IMG/VR virus record: IMGVR_UViG_3300027852_000167
Span: 1-23,925 of that record
Origin: a virus
DNA: 23,925 bases
Reading direction: 5' to 3' (one strand)
Below the pieces are notes generated by a model, which saw only the letters and a program-made list of their open reading frames with translations, was not told where the DNA came from and ran no database searches. How positions within the stretch are numbered: position 1 is the first letter of the stretch; each line of letters begins with the position of its first letter. Position numbers and translations under genes: made by a program. This document shows positions 1 to 9,149 of this stretch, in pieces.

Positions 1-52
1 AGGGAAGGGCGCATAAAAATTCATTCCCCTGCCTTATTATGCGCCCTTCCCT
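1..52. repeat. Perfect 16-bp inverted repeat at the left edge
   Basis: Bases 1-16 (AGGGAAGGGCGCATAA) are the exact reverse complement of bases 37-52, with a 20-base spacer. The inner arm encodes part of helicase motif VI (QREGRII) of the giant gene; the outer arm would encode an atypical CALP continuation. Because the outer arm ends exactly at the first base of the window, a fold-back assembly or amplification artefact is as likely as a natural hairpin. Confidence 0.9.
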
Positions 53-3000
53 CTGCTCAAGCTCAGAAGGCTTCCACGGAGCATCAAGATGGTGAAGGGC
101 CACAAGTTTATTCTGCACATTCATTCCTGCGCCCATTTTAGACGTTGACCCGATTAAAACACGAATCCGCCCCGCCCGTACACTCTCAAAAAGTACGTCT
201 TTCTGAGCGTCCGTGTTTGCATCATGAATGAAGGCTATTTGATCGGCTGGGATACCCTGCTTTATTAACTTACTCTTAACATCGTCATACACGGAAAACT
301 TAGACGTTGCCGCTATGAGTTCCATAGGGGAGTATTTTTCAAACTTTTCCGAAACCTTAACATAAGCCGCTTCGATCTCCTTTGTTTTCTCATCATCGTG
401 TGTTTTTTCCAGGAGACTTTCAAGCCGTTTTCTTTCATCTTGAAGGGCTTTGATCTCTTTGGCGTGTTTACCTCTACTCTTTTTAGGCACAGACAAGTCA
501 CAAAAAACAAGCTGCGCCCCCTTTTTCGGCCCCCACTCTTTATAAATATCGAATATATTTTTAACAGCAAGATTTACCTTAGACCCAGGGTGATCCGGTA
601 AATCAGGGTGTATCAATCGTATGTCAAGGGCAGCCTTCATTGCTTCGCCTGTCGCCTTGAGAGGATTGTCGATTCTTGGATCGGAAGGCATATTGTCAAA
701 CCTGTTTATAATCCATTCAGAAAAGTTTTTTTGCAGATCTGATCTTTCAGCAACAACCAGTTCAGGCTTACCCCCCTCTATTTCTGGAATTGGCCATCTT
801 TTGCCGGATTCTTTTGACATTTCTTTCAGGTTTTCATTTGAAATAATGTCGGCAAAAGACTTATAAAGACTTAACATCCCCGGCAGGTTAATAAACTCAA
901 GTTTTGCTTGCAGTCTATACCTTGTTCCGGTAGGGTCAACCTCCCAATCGGATTCCGTAGATGCAAAAGTATTTGCCCATTGGTCAAAATGAGCCATCCC
1001 AAGTTCTTTTAATTTCCCATAAGATAAGTACCTCATCATGGTAAACATTTCGGAGATTGAATTTGAAACCGGAGTGCCCGTTAAGAAAAAGACTCCTTTG
1101 TTATTGTTTTTTTCTTGAATGTATTGAGTCTTAACAAACATATCGAACGCTTTTTGCGACCCCGTGGGATTCCCAAGCCCGGCGACTCTCGATTTTGTCG
1201 TTGTGTAAAACAGGTTTTTAAACTCGTGGGCTTCATCTATAAACAATCCGTCAACACCAAGCTCCGAAAAATCCACAACATCTTCTTTGACGGAACCCGC
1301 AAGGGTTCGCATCTTTGTCTCTAACCTGTCTTTGGCGTTTTCCATGTTTTTAACGGTGAACGATCTTCTCCCTTCGGTCTCTCTCATCACAACTATGGCT
1401 TCCTCTAGTTGGCTAATTTGTTCCTGATAGAAACCTACTGTATAATCAACCGGAGTTTTAATAAAACCAAAAGATGAATGTGCAATCAAAACCGCATCCC
1501 ATTCACCAGTCGCTATGCGAGCCAGAAACTCTTGACGGTTTTTCTTGGAAAAATCTTTCTTTCCGATGGCCAATACATTTGACCCCGGATAGAGTGTTTG
1601 AAAGTCTTTCGTCCATTGCGCCACTAAATGATTAGGGACAACATACATTGGTTTTTTAAGAAGGCCCATGCGCTTCAACTCAAGCCCTGTGGCTATGGCG
1701 ACATAAGTCTTACCTGACCCCACCACATGATCTAAAAGCCCTTTACCTTGCTGTATCAACCGCCATACTGCATTTCCCTGGTGTGGCCTCAACTGGTTGT
1801 CTCTCTCTACGTTTGCGTTAATAACCCCCATTCCGGGGAAGATCATGTGAGAACCGTCAAATGTCGGCTCAACTGTGGTATTGACATTATCGTTGAAAGA
1901 TTGCGTAATCGTCTCTCTATGTGTTGGATGAAACAATGCCCATTCTTGAAACCTCGAATCTATTTGTTTTGCTTTTGCGTTGGCTTCTTCTGTGGACTCT
2001 CTATCTAAAACCCGGTTGTCATTGTCATCTCTTGTGTAAAGCGCAATAGGTCTCCCGGTAATCATTTTCTCAAATAGTTGGGCTGCGGATAACCGCCCTG
2101 TATCATATTCCGAAGCCCCTGTGCTCCTTATTTGGGTAATCCATTTCCCTACTTCCGTCAAGTGCTGAATAGACATGGGACTGTTTAATATTTCGGAAGC
2201 AAAGTTTTCATATATGTCGGATGGGAGCCATGTCGCACCAACTCTAAAAGAGATGAGTTCTGCCGGAACATCTTTAGGTTGTACCTTCTCTAGCTCTTCA
2301 ACATTGCTGGCAAATTCGGCGTTCTCAACCGCCGCTTGCTTTGCTTCCCGCAACTTTTGTTTCACATTGCCGGACAAGTAAACTGACGCAGTTTCCCATA
2401 TCTCCGATTCTGGATTTTTATAAATCACACCCCTTAAGTCTTTCTCAATATCCTCTTCCGACTTGCCGACAAGCTCAGATATGCGAGGTATGCTTATATA
2501 CCCATCCTCTCTTAATACAATAGCTAAACCATCTTTGGCGTTTTCTGCGGTTTTAGCTTCTCTGTACGGCACTCTTACTCGCTTTGTAAATATGGTTGCT
2601 TTCTTTGCGCTTGGAGGGCGTTGGTCTTTACCCGTTGTCTTTGAGACAGCTTTTGAAATACCTTTATCATAATCCGTTTCAAGTGATCTTAATAAGGGCA
2701 GGTCTGTTGGATCGTTAGCCAAAACTTGCGAGTTTATTTGACTTGAAATATACCCAAATTTCTTGACAAACAGATCATACTTAGAGTTAAGAAATTTCCG
2801 ATATTCCTTCATTTTGGGATCGTCCGCCACTTCAGCCGTAATTAACTTGCGAATAGCCTCACGCAAGCCGAGTAACCCCTTGAATCGTTCTAATCTTTGT
2901 CCGGTAACGGGTTCGCCTCCGTACAAAGCTAATTCATATCTTTGTTCCCCGTTTTTATCAGGAAGCCGCCTGACTGCCCTACCTTCATCATCAAGGGCGT

Positions 3001-6000
3001 ATCCATACGGTCGTGCAACCCCAGGCTTAGAAACCAATATATCTGCCTGCTGCACTTCTTCTATTGTTTGGCCTTCCACAAATACGTTTTGCGGCAAATT
3101 CCCTATCGCTTCTTCAAGCGCAGCCGCTATATCAACCCCTTCATTTGCAATCAAACCAGGGACAGCGTTATAGAGACCCTTAACGATTTCTCCTGGAAAC
3201 AACTTATTAGGGGCTAATGTCCCTAACATCATGTGAGGATTGGCTGCAAAGTATTCGTTTATCCTCCAACGGTTATTTTCCCCGGGGACTTCTTTCACCC
3301 CTTGCCACTTATGCCCCGTTACCTTCTCTCCCTTTTCACGTTTTCTTAGAAAAATAATGTCTGTTGTTACATCTGTTCCTGCTGTTTTCCTAAATACGTT
3401 GTTTGGCAAGCGGATAGCCCCAAGAAGTTCAGCCTTTTGCCTAATCCATGTGCGCTGAGTATCGCCTATTTTATCCATCATGCTTGACGATACAACCATT
3501 GCAAGCACGCCATTCGGACGTAAAGCAAGGATGCTTTTTGCAAAGAAGAAGTTATGGATTGAAAACTTTTTCAATGCCCTGTTCTCTGCGTCAAACAATG
3601 ATTGCGAACCAAAAGGAGGGTTCCCGATGGCGGCATCATAAGAATTAGGCGTAAGAGACACATTCTCAAAGCCTGAATGAACGATATTTTGTTTGGGATA
3701 GAGTTTTGTTGCGATAGTCGAGGTAAGGGGATCAAGTTCAATCCCTGTAATCTGCGAGGCGTTTCTAATTTTGGTTGGCATTAAGCCTATAAAGTTGCCA
3801 GTACCTACGGAGGGTTCAAGTATTTTCCCCCCTCGTGTAAATCCTAACCTTGCCAGACCTTTATAGATACCGTCAATGATTGTTTGGTTTGTGTAATGAG
3901 CGTCTTGTGTAGATCGGCGAGCAGGGTTATAGTCGGCGTTTGAGAGTAGACCCTTTAACTCTTTTGCTTCAGTCTCCCACCCGGAAGATACACGCCCTCC
4001 TGGTTGGTAAAAGGCTTGAGGAATGCCACCCCACCCAACATACTTTACGAGAATTGATTGTTCTTCAGGAGTGGCTTGCCGATCTCCGATCTTTTCTAAT
4101 AGGCGGATCGCTTCAATATTGTCATGGAATTTTTGCTTTTGACCACCCTGCCCCAGGTGATCGTCTGAAGTTATGGTATAGTCAGAAGGTCCCTTACTAC
4201 GACTTCCTCCGCTTCGTAGTCCAGCCACCCTGCTCTTAGCAGGCTTTCTTTCTCCTTCACTGCCTGGTCTGCCCTGTGTCGGCAAAACCTCGTCAGCGCC
4301 CCTTGCTTCTTTAGCAGGTTGAATCTCTCCGGCTCGTTTTCCTTCAGGTGTTCCTGTACTTGCTCGGCGTACTGTTTCATCCTGCACCTCCTCTTCTTCT
4401 TTTAAGATAACCTCTTGAGTGTCCTTTGTCAATGGTATATCTTCATAATTCGTCATGCCTGTTGCGTCAAACCCAGGATAGAGCCTTACCGCTTCATACC
4501 ACCCTCTTAAATATGGGCGAACGATTTCTCCAAGGTCTTCCACCATAGACTTTGTGTAGTCGGAAAAACTTCTTGCTCCGGCTTCTATATGATAGCCTGC
4601 AAGCTGAATGCCTGCTTGGACAATTTCGGGATCAATCCCAACATTCACCTGATTTAATTTTTTCCTTAAAAGCTCCCTTGCTTTGTCTGCTGCGTCTTTT
4701 GTGAAAACCTTATTTGATTCACCGTATACCTTTGCTTCTTTGGTCGGCTTGTCCTGTTTGGAGGAACGAGCATCCTTGCCTTCAAATGCGTCAAGCTCTT
4801 CCTTCGTAAGATATGTCTTGTTCCCTTGCATATACAAAGACTGAGCAGAGGAGGACGGTATTTTTTCACCCTTCGCCCCTAACTGTCTTGTAGCACGAGA
4901 CTTGAAGTCTGTTTCTCCTGAACGCTCTATCACATACCGTCCACCCTCGTCTTCATAAACATCGTTGCCGAAGATGTTTACCCCGACGTTTCCACTTTTT
5001 GCCGTTGGAACATCTTCGCCCCCAACCCCAGGTATAGGCTCAACGTCTTTCGTTGATTCTGTGGCATCCTCGACAGCCGTGGGTTGAGTCTCTTTTGTTA
5101 TGTCAATCCATCTTAAGGAGTTTGGGTCGTTGGGGTCTATTTTTGCTCGCACCCACTTTCTAAGCATTCTCTTTAAAAATTCTGCTTTTACATTTTTATG
5201 GCCTTCAACGACAGTGCCATCTTTTTTGGTTTCGGCTATTGTAAACGCATCTTTGCCACTTTTTAATTTAATTGGCAGTATTTCAATCTTTGAAATATTT
5301 TTAGCCTCGCTTATTTTGTCAAGAACAGCTTGTTCTTCTTTTGTTAGATTAAGGTTGATAGCTTTGGGGTGAGTTTGCTCTGGTTGGGGTTTTGTAATCT
5401 CTGCATACTTAGTTTTTAAATAATTAAAGGCTTTAATTGCTCCTTGCCTTTCTTCTTTGCTTTCCCACTTGCGAACATAAAAATTAATGTTTTTATTAAT
5501 TATTTTAGTTATGGCAGGCAAGCTATCTTTAGAGGTGAACCTTGTTTTCCCGGCAAGGGTGTCTATGTGTCTGGAAAGGTGTTTGTGAAGGACACCATAA
5601 ATAAGCATCGCTCCAGAAATCTCTTCTGAATCAAGATTAATATCGGGCACATTTGCCGCACTTTGATCTAGCGTCAATTCAATTATTTTAGTGGGGATAG
5701 TCTTTTCTTCTTCCGGTTGGGGTTTTGCGGTTACATCTTCGGCATTATCTTCCCTTAATGTGCTTTTCTGCTTCTTCCTCAAAATAGTCTCAGGTTCAAC
5801 TGTAGGTTCAACCAACTCAACACCCTGGCCTTTAGGAAGCGCGGGAAGTTGCTCTTTCTCTTCCGGTGTAACCTGCGCTCCCCTCTCAATCTCAAGCTGC
5901 TGTTTTAGCAACTCTGATTGCATGCCGATCCTGGCTCCACGCTCCCGTTCAAGCTGTGGCTTAAGGAGCTTCTTTTGTTCGGCAATTCTCGCTCGTGTCT

Positions 6001-7480
6001 CCTCAAGCTCTCTCCCTATTTTTTGAACTTCGCTTTCAGGCTGTTCCTCTTTCTTCGGCTGAACATACTTACCCTCAACCGATTCCCTAACAAGCCTGTC
6101 AAGATCGGCTAACTTTGGCCCAACTATGCGAGGGTCTTCGGGCATTGGCTGGGGCTTAAGCTCAATGCCCTTCTCTATGGTATCGAAGTCCGGTACAAGT
6201 GGCCCCTCAGCTTCTTTATCAATAAGTAGCTCGTTAATCTGATCTGTAATACCCATGCTAACGGCATCTTCACTCTTTGCCCATCCAGCAACCTGTTCTT
6301 TTGTAAGCTTTCCGCTTTCCAGCCCTGCTTTTAGTTCATCGAGTACAATTTTGGGCCTTGGGTCTTCCGCACCCGGAGGAGCTTCGTCTTTGTAGTCTAT
6401 TTCTTGTTTCCCGCCACTTGCAAGCCGGGCAACGCCCATCGGCGCACCAAAAAGGCCAGTCATAAGCGCCATAGCAAATCCGCCATATGCCGACTTAAGT
6501 GCGTCTTTAAGGGAGATTTCCGCTTCCGGGTCATAAAAAATTTGCTTTGATACTTGCCCCCCTGCGTATGAAAGGGCTTCTTGCCCGGCCTCTCCCGCTA
6601 CGCCTGCCGAATAAAATCCAAGACCTTTAAGAAGCCTTTTGGAGAAGTCTTGTGCTACATCATCAGCAACCTTGGCCCCTTTCAGTGTCTTCCATACGTT
6701 GCCTACAGCCTTAAAAACTGGTAACTCAGTTATCACTTCCCATTCCGCAGCCGTGATCCCATGTAATACCTGTTGTACCTGATTAGCCCCTTCGGATTTT
6801 GCTTCCTCTGCCGCTCCACCATAAGCGATAAGGCCAAGAGCAGTTGAAGCTGCAAGCGTACCACCAGATAACGCCCCTGCAACCACAGTCGCAATCTGAG
6901 GCATTGCTTCCAGTCCTGTTCCTGTAATCTTCTTAGGATGATACCAGGGGAGTGGGTCAAGGTCTTCTGATATGCTTTGTTGTTCGGAAATATCTTGTGC
7001 CCACTTAATACCTGCATCAAATGCTTTGTTTACGGATTCATCTATCTCTGGGTGATATTGTACTCCTAAAAGTTTCTTAACGGCCTCTCCAGGGAGAAGA
7101 TTTCTTGACGCATTATAAATATCTTTTGCCGACCGGAAAAGGCTTGCGTCTACATTTGCAACCCCGGCTGTTAAGGTTTGCCCTATTACTTGCCCCCATG
7201 TGGGAGTCGAACTAAGGCCTAACCCTGGCTCTTTTCTGGTCTCCTTAAACGCCTTCTCCCCGGCTTGAAATTGTTCTTCTGTAAAGGGAGCATCTTCTTC
7301 TAAGTGTTCCGATATGAACTTGTTTGTAATGGATGTTTGACGCTCTGCAGGGAGTGAAAAAAATTCATCATCACCATATTCACGGGAAAAATAATTTCCG
7401 ATAATCGCAGATTTTTTTTCATGGGGAAGGTCTGCAAATTCTTTGTCTTTAAAAAACCCTTGAACGATTGAATCCGGCAT
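1..7480 (-). CDS. Giant DarB-like polyvalent protein: N6-adenine methyltransferase plus SF2 helicase (3' end beyond window)
   Basis: The frame opens at ATG 7480 behind an AAAGGA ribosome site and has no stop down to the left edge, giving at least 2493 residues. Residues about 194-226 and 332-352 are hydrophobic. Residues about 470-560 are a charged, coiled-coil-like stretch with two LERERGA-type repeats. Residues about 922-1010 form a compact domain with the signature IRPYLRGWYEAVR-like (here IVRPYLRGWYEAVR). The methyltransferase spans about 1115-1420, with AdoMet motif I LEPSVGTGNF (1221-1230) and catalytic NPPF (1287-1290). The helicase has Walker A GSGKT (1921-1925), DEAH (2082-2085) and motif VI QREGRIIRQGN (2476-2486). 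This combination is known from phage P1 DarB and large polyvalent proteins, which are packaged, injected and protect DNA from restriction. Its place straight after ejection-type genes fits injection. Function in this phage is inferred. Confidence 0.9.
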   Translation of the reverse strand, partial: MPDSIVQGFFKDKEFADLPHEKKSAIIGNYFSREYGDDEFFSLPAERQTSITNKFISEHLEEDAPFTEEQFQAGEKAFKETRKEPGLGLSSTPTWGQVIGQTLTAGVANVDASLFRSAKDIYNASRNLLPGEAVKKLLGVQYHPEIDESVNKAFDAGIKWAQDISEQQSISEDLDPLPWYHPKKITGTGLEAMPQIATVVAGALSGGTLAASTALGLIAYGGAAEEAKSEGANQVQQVLHGITAAEWEVITELPVFKAVGNVWKTLKGAKVADDVAQDFSKRLLKGLGFYSAGVAGEAGQEALSYAGGQVSKQIFYDPEAEISLKDALKSAYGGFAMALMTGLFGAPMGVARLASGGKQEIDYKDEAPPGAEDPRPKIVLDELKAGLESGKLTKEQVAGWAKSEDAVSMGITDQINELLIDKEAEGPLVPDFDTIEKGIELKPQPMPEDPRIVGPKLADLDRLVRESVEGKYVQPKKEEQPESEVQKIGRELEETRARIAEQKKLLKPQLERERGARIGMQSELLKQQLEIERGAQVTPEEKEQLPALPKGQGVELVEPTVEPETILRKKQKSTLREDNAEDVTAKPQPEEEKTIPTKIIELTLDQSAANVPDINLDSEEISGAMLIYGVLHKHLSRHIDTLAGKTRFTSKDSLPAITKIINKNINFYVRKWESKEERQGAIKAFNYLKTKYAEITKPQPEQTHPKAINLNLTKEEQAVLDKISEAKNISKIEILPIKLKSGKDAFTIAETKKDGTVVEGHKNVKAEFLKRMLRKWVRAKIDPNDPNSLRWIDITKETQPTAVEDATESTKDVEPIPGVGGEDVPTAKSGNVGVNIFGNDVYEDEGGRYVIERSGETDFKSRATRQLGAKGEKIPSSSAQSLYMQGNKTYLTKEELDAFEGKDARSSKQDKPTKEAKVYGESNKVFTKDAADKARELLRKKLNQVNVGIDPEIVQAGIQLAGYHIEAGARSFSDYTKSMVEDLGEIVRPYLRGWYEAVRLYPGFDATGMTNYEDIPLTKDTQEVILKEEEEVQDETVRRASTGTPEGKRAGEIQPAKEARGADEVLPTQGRPGSEGERKPAKSRVAGLRSGGSRSKGPSDYTITSDDHLGQGGQKQKFHDNIEAIRLLEKIGDRQATPEEQSILVKYVGWGGIPQAFYQPGGRVSSGWETEAKELKGLLSNADYNPARRSTQDAHYTNQTIIDGIYKGLARLGFTRGGKILEPSVGTGNFIGLMPTKIRNASQITGIELDPLTSTIATKLYPKQNIVHSGFENVSLTPNSYDAAIGNPPFGSQSLFDAENRALKKFSIHNFFFAKSILALRPNGVLAMVVSSSMMDKIGDTQRTWIRQKAELLGAIRLPNNVFRKTAGTDVTTDIIFLRKREKGEKVTGHKWQGVKEVPGENNRWRINEYFAANPHMMLGTLAPNKLFPGEIVKGLYNAVPGLIANEGVDIAAALEEAIGNLPQNVFVEGQTIEEVQQADILVSKPGVARPYGYALDDEGRAVRRLPDKNGEQRYELALYGGEPVTGQRLERFKGLLGLREAIRKLITAEVADDPKMKEYRKFLNSKYDLFVKKFGYISSQINSQVLANDPTDLPLLRSLETDYDKGISKAVSKTTGKDQRPPSAKKATIFTKRVRVPYREAKTAENAKDGLAIVLREDGYISIPRISELVGKSEEDIEKDLRGVIYKNPESEIWETASVYLSGNVKQKLREAKQAAVENAEFASNVEELEKVQPKDVPAELISFRVGATWLPSDIYENFASEILNSPMSIQHLTEVGKWITQIRSTGASEYDTGRLSAAQLFEKMITGRPIALYTRDDNDNRVLDRESTEEANAKAKQIDSRFQEWALFHPTHRETITQSFNDNVNTTVEPTFDGSHMIFPGMGVINANVERDNQLRPHQGNAVWRLIQQGKGLLDHVVGSGKTYVAIATGLELKRMGLLKKPMYVVPNHLVAQWTKDFQTLYPGSNVLAIGKKDFSKKNRQEFLARIATGEWDAVLIAHSSFGFIKTPVDYTVGFYQEQISQLEEAIVVMRETEGRRSFTVKNMENAKDRLETKMRTLAGSVKEDVVDFSELGVDGLFIDEAHEFKNLFYTTTKSRVAGLGNPTGSQKAFDMFVKTQYIQEKNNNKGVFFLTGTPVSNSISEMFTMMRYLSYGKLKELGMAHFDQWANTFASTESDWEVDPTGTRYRLQAKLEFINLPGMLSLYKSFADIISNENLKEMSKESGKRWPIPEIEGGKPELVVAERSDLQKNFSEWIINRFDNMPSDPRIDNPLKATGEAMKAALDIRLIHPDLPDHPGSKVNLAVKNIFDIYKEWGPKKGAQLVFCDLSVPKKSRGKHAKEIKALQDERKRLESLLEKTHDDEKTKEIEAAYVKVSEKFEKYSPMELIAATSKFSVYDDVKSKLIKQGIPADQIAFIHDANTDAQKDVLFESVRAGRIRVLIGSTSKMGAGMNVQNKLVALHHLDAPWKPSELEQREGRIIRQGNEFLCALP

Positions 7481-7492
7481 TATGGTTTTCCT

Positions 7493-8428
7493 TTACTCAA
7501 CGGCATACGTTCGCCAATCAGTCTTTTTCCTTTTTCTGTTAACTGGGTTCATCTGTGGCTTTTTCCCGGTAGCTTCCCGGAATTCCTGGTCAAGCGTTCC
7601 CCTCTTCGGTTTCGGCTTGTCCCAATTTTTAATCTGACGACCCACCTCTTCAAGTTCTTTCATTACCCCAGGACGGTCTTCTTTTGATAGCTGGGGATTG
7701 CCGTACATATCTTTTCCTGTGAGTTTTTTTCGCAGGAAGAGTTCATAATTAACAAGGGAATCGAACTTTTTCTTGTCTCGCTTTTGCGCTGGTGTGTCCT
7801 TGCCCGTTTTTGCTGTATCTATCTGAGCGAAAACCCCTGTCCTCTGCTTTGTCCCGTCTTTGAACCACAAAACATATTCACCGGATTTACTTGGTTTAAG
7901 AAATTGAATCTCAGAGTCTTTGTCGAATGTTTTTTTAATCTGGGTGATAATCCCAAGGTTTTTAAGAAAGTTCTCTGTTGTTATTTTATGACTAACCGTA
8001 CCATCATCGTTGACTGTCGTCCTATCAGGCGGGAGATTCCCAAGAAGCCCACTGGCCACATCTTCGTTTGTAAGTTCCGCAATAGTATCAAGGTCGGCTT
8101 TCATCGTAACACCGGAAGCCTTCTCAAGCATCTTTACTATTTCATCGGGAACATAGCTTCTTGCCAATGCAATAGCATCTTCTTTAGCCTTAATGTCCTG
8201 TCGAAGTTTAGTTCTTTGTAACCCCGCCGTTTTCCTGGCCGACTCAGCCCCCTTCCTTGCAATGTCCAGGCGTTCTTTTTCCATGCCTAACCCGGTCATG
8301 CGTACCTTTTGGGCGAAATCAAGCTCTTTATCTGCCAATGCGTGTTGACTTTTACGGGTTAATCCTCTTTCAAGAATTCCACCCGCCCTTGCTAACTCTT
8401 CTCTTATTGGCCGTGTATAGTCTGCCAT
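7493..8428 (-). CDS. Putative internal virion / DNA-ejection protein, 311 aa
   Basis: The ATG at 8428 lies seven bases after a clear AAGGAG. The first 110 residues are charged and helical, with the stretch MEKERLDIARKGAESARK. This resembles a helical segment in the two upstream genes, which suggests a shared module. Residues about 130-230 look more globular, and the C-terminal 80 residues are very basic and low in hydrophobics. There is no signal peptide and no membrane segment. It sits between the tail-nozzle gene and the giant polyvalent gene, 12 bases before the latter, which is where P22-type phages carry ejection proteins. I recognise no named family; the ejection role is inferred from position and composition. 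Confidence 0.75.
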   Translation of the reverse strand: MADYTRPIREELARAGGILERGLTRKSQHALADKELDFAQKVRMTGLGMEKERLDIARKGAESARKTAGLQRTKLRQDIKAKEDAIALARSYVPDEIVKMLEKASGVTMKADLDTIAELTNEDVASGLLGNLPPDRTTVNDDGTVSHKITTENFLKNLGIITQIKKTFDKDSEIQFLKPSKSGEYVLWFKDGTKQRTGVFAQIDTAKTGKDTPAQKRDKKKFDSLVNYELFLRKKLTGKDMYGNPQLSKEDRPGVMKELEEVGRQIKNWDKPKPKRGTLDQEFREATGKKPQMNPVNRKRKKTDWRTYAVE

Positions 8429-8441
8429 TTTGACACTCCTT

Positions 8442-9146
8442 CTACCAACTCCACCCCGTGATTGCCTTTACTGCTTTTTTTGTTCTATCAAGGGTTTTCT
8501 TGGGGTCTAAGGTTACTCCGCCAAATGGGTTTAACGCAATAGAGCCAATCTTATTTGCCGCAGAGCCCTCCTTAATCCCAAGCTTTGGCAGCCACCTTTT
8601 TTCCATATCTTGATGGAAAACTTCACCACTAAAAAGGTCTTTAGCGTACTGCTTATCGTTTTTTGACCGATACCCTTTTCCCCTAGCATAGGATTCATTG
8701 GAAATAATGGCCGCCGCCAAGAGCCCCCACGGTCCCGCACTTGAAAGGCCGCCACTTGATGCGGGGGCCATGCTCCCTGCCCCTGCTCCTGCTGCTCCTG
8801 CTCCTCCTGCTCCTGCTCCTGCTCCTGCTACGGGGGCTGCTCCTGCTCCTGCTCCTGCTGCTCCTGCTCCTGACTTTAATGCCATAGCTGTGGTTAATCC
8901 GGTACTTGCCGCCGACAATCCTGTGCTTATCTTCCCCTGTCTTTCCTCTTCAGCGAGTCGGTCTTTCTCAAGGTCAAAGGATTCTTCTCGTAGTCTCTGT
9001 TCTTCATCCGCAGCTTTTGAAGCCCTTAATGCCGGAAACTGTGCGGTCATATAGCTTCGTAGCATACGGCTGAAATCTTGCCTGCCCTTAACGCTTGCAA
9101 GCCGAGGAGACCTGTTTCTTGTTAATCCTGTGTAATTGTAAGGCAT
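8442..9146 (-). CDS. Putative internal virion / ejection protein with Gly-Ala repeat, 234 aa
   Basis: ATG at 9146, seven bases after AAGGAG, and three bases after the stop of the previous gene. Residues 1-75 are basic and then helical, with the segment EESFDLEKDRLAEEERQGK. This is followed by a threonine/serine/alanine-rich helix and a low-complexity Gly-Ala stretch (about residues 92-125). A small hydrophobic segment (GPWGLLAAAIISNESYARG) follows, which is typical of phage ejection proteins that contact membrane. The C-terminal third (KDLFSGEVFHQDMEKRWLPK onward) looks folded. The role is inferred from neighbours and composition; no named family was recognised. Confidence 0.75.
   Translation of the reverse strand: MPYNYTGLTRNRSPRLASVKGRQDFSRMLRSYMTAQFPALRASKAADEEQRLREESFDLEKDRLAEEERQGKISTGLSAASTGLTTAMALKSGAGAAGAGAGAAPVAGAGAGAGGAGAAGAGAGSMAPASSGGLSSAGPWGLLAAAIISNESYARGKGYRSKNDKQYAKDLFSGEVFHQDMEKRWLPKLGIKEGSAANKIGSIALNPFGGVTLDPKKTLDRTKKAVKAITGWSW
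8771..8872. repeat. GCTCCT-type hexanucleotide tandem repeat inside the ejection-type gene
   Basis: On the plus strand the stretch is built from GCTCCT, GCTGCT and CCTGCT units interrupted once by CTACGGGGG. On the coding strand it reads as alternating Gly and Ala codons (AGAGAG). Such repeats slip easily, so copy number may vary between genomes or be mis-assembled. Confidence 0.85.
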
Positions 9147-9149
9147 TGG

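Noticed and set aside
2763-3173. 136-codon plus-strand frame
   Set aside because: Antisense to the giant gene, whose motifs are in frame on both sides; Ser/Pro-rich shadow.
4171-4380. Minus-strand 69-codon frame inside the giant gene
   Set aside because: Alternative-frame shadow; the giant frame continues through with conserved domains on both sides.
7784-8221. 145-codon plus-strand frame
   Set aside because: Lies wholly antisense to the 311-aa gene, which has a strong ribosome site and coherent composition.
8698-9054. 118-codon plus-strand frame rich in Ala-Pro
   Set aside because: It is the antisense reading of the Gly-Ala repeat of the ejection-type gene; low complexity keeps it open, and no ribosome site is seen.
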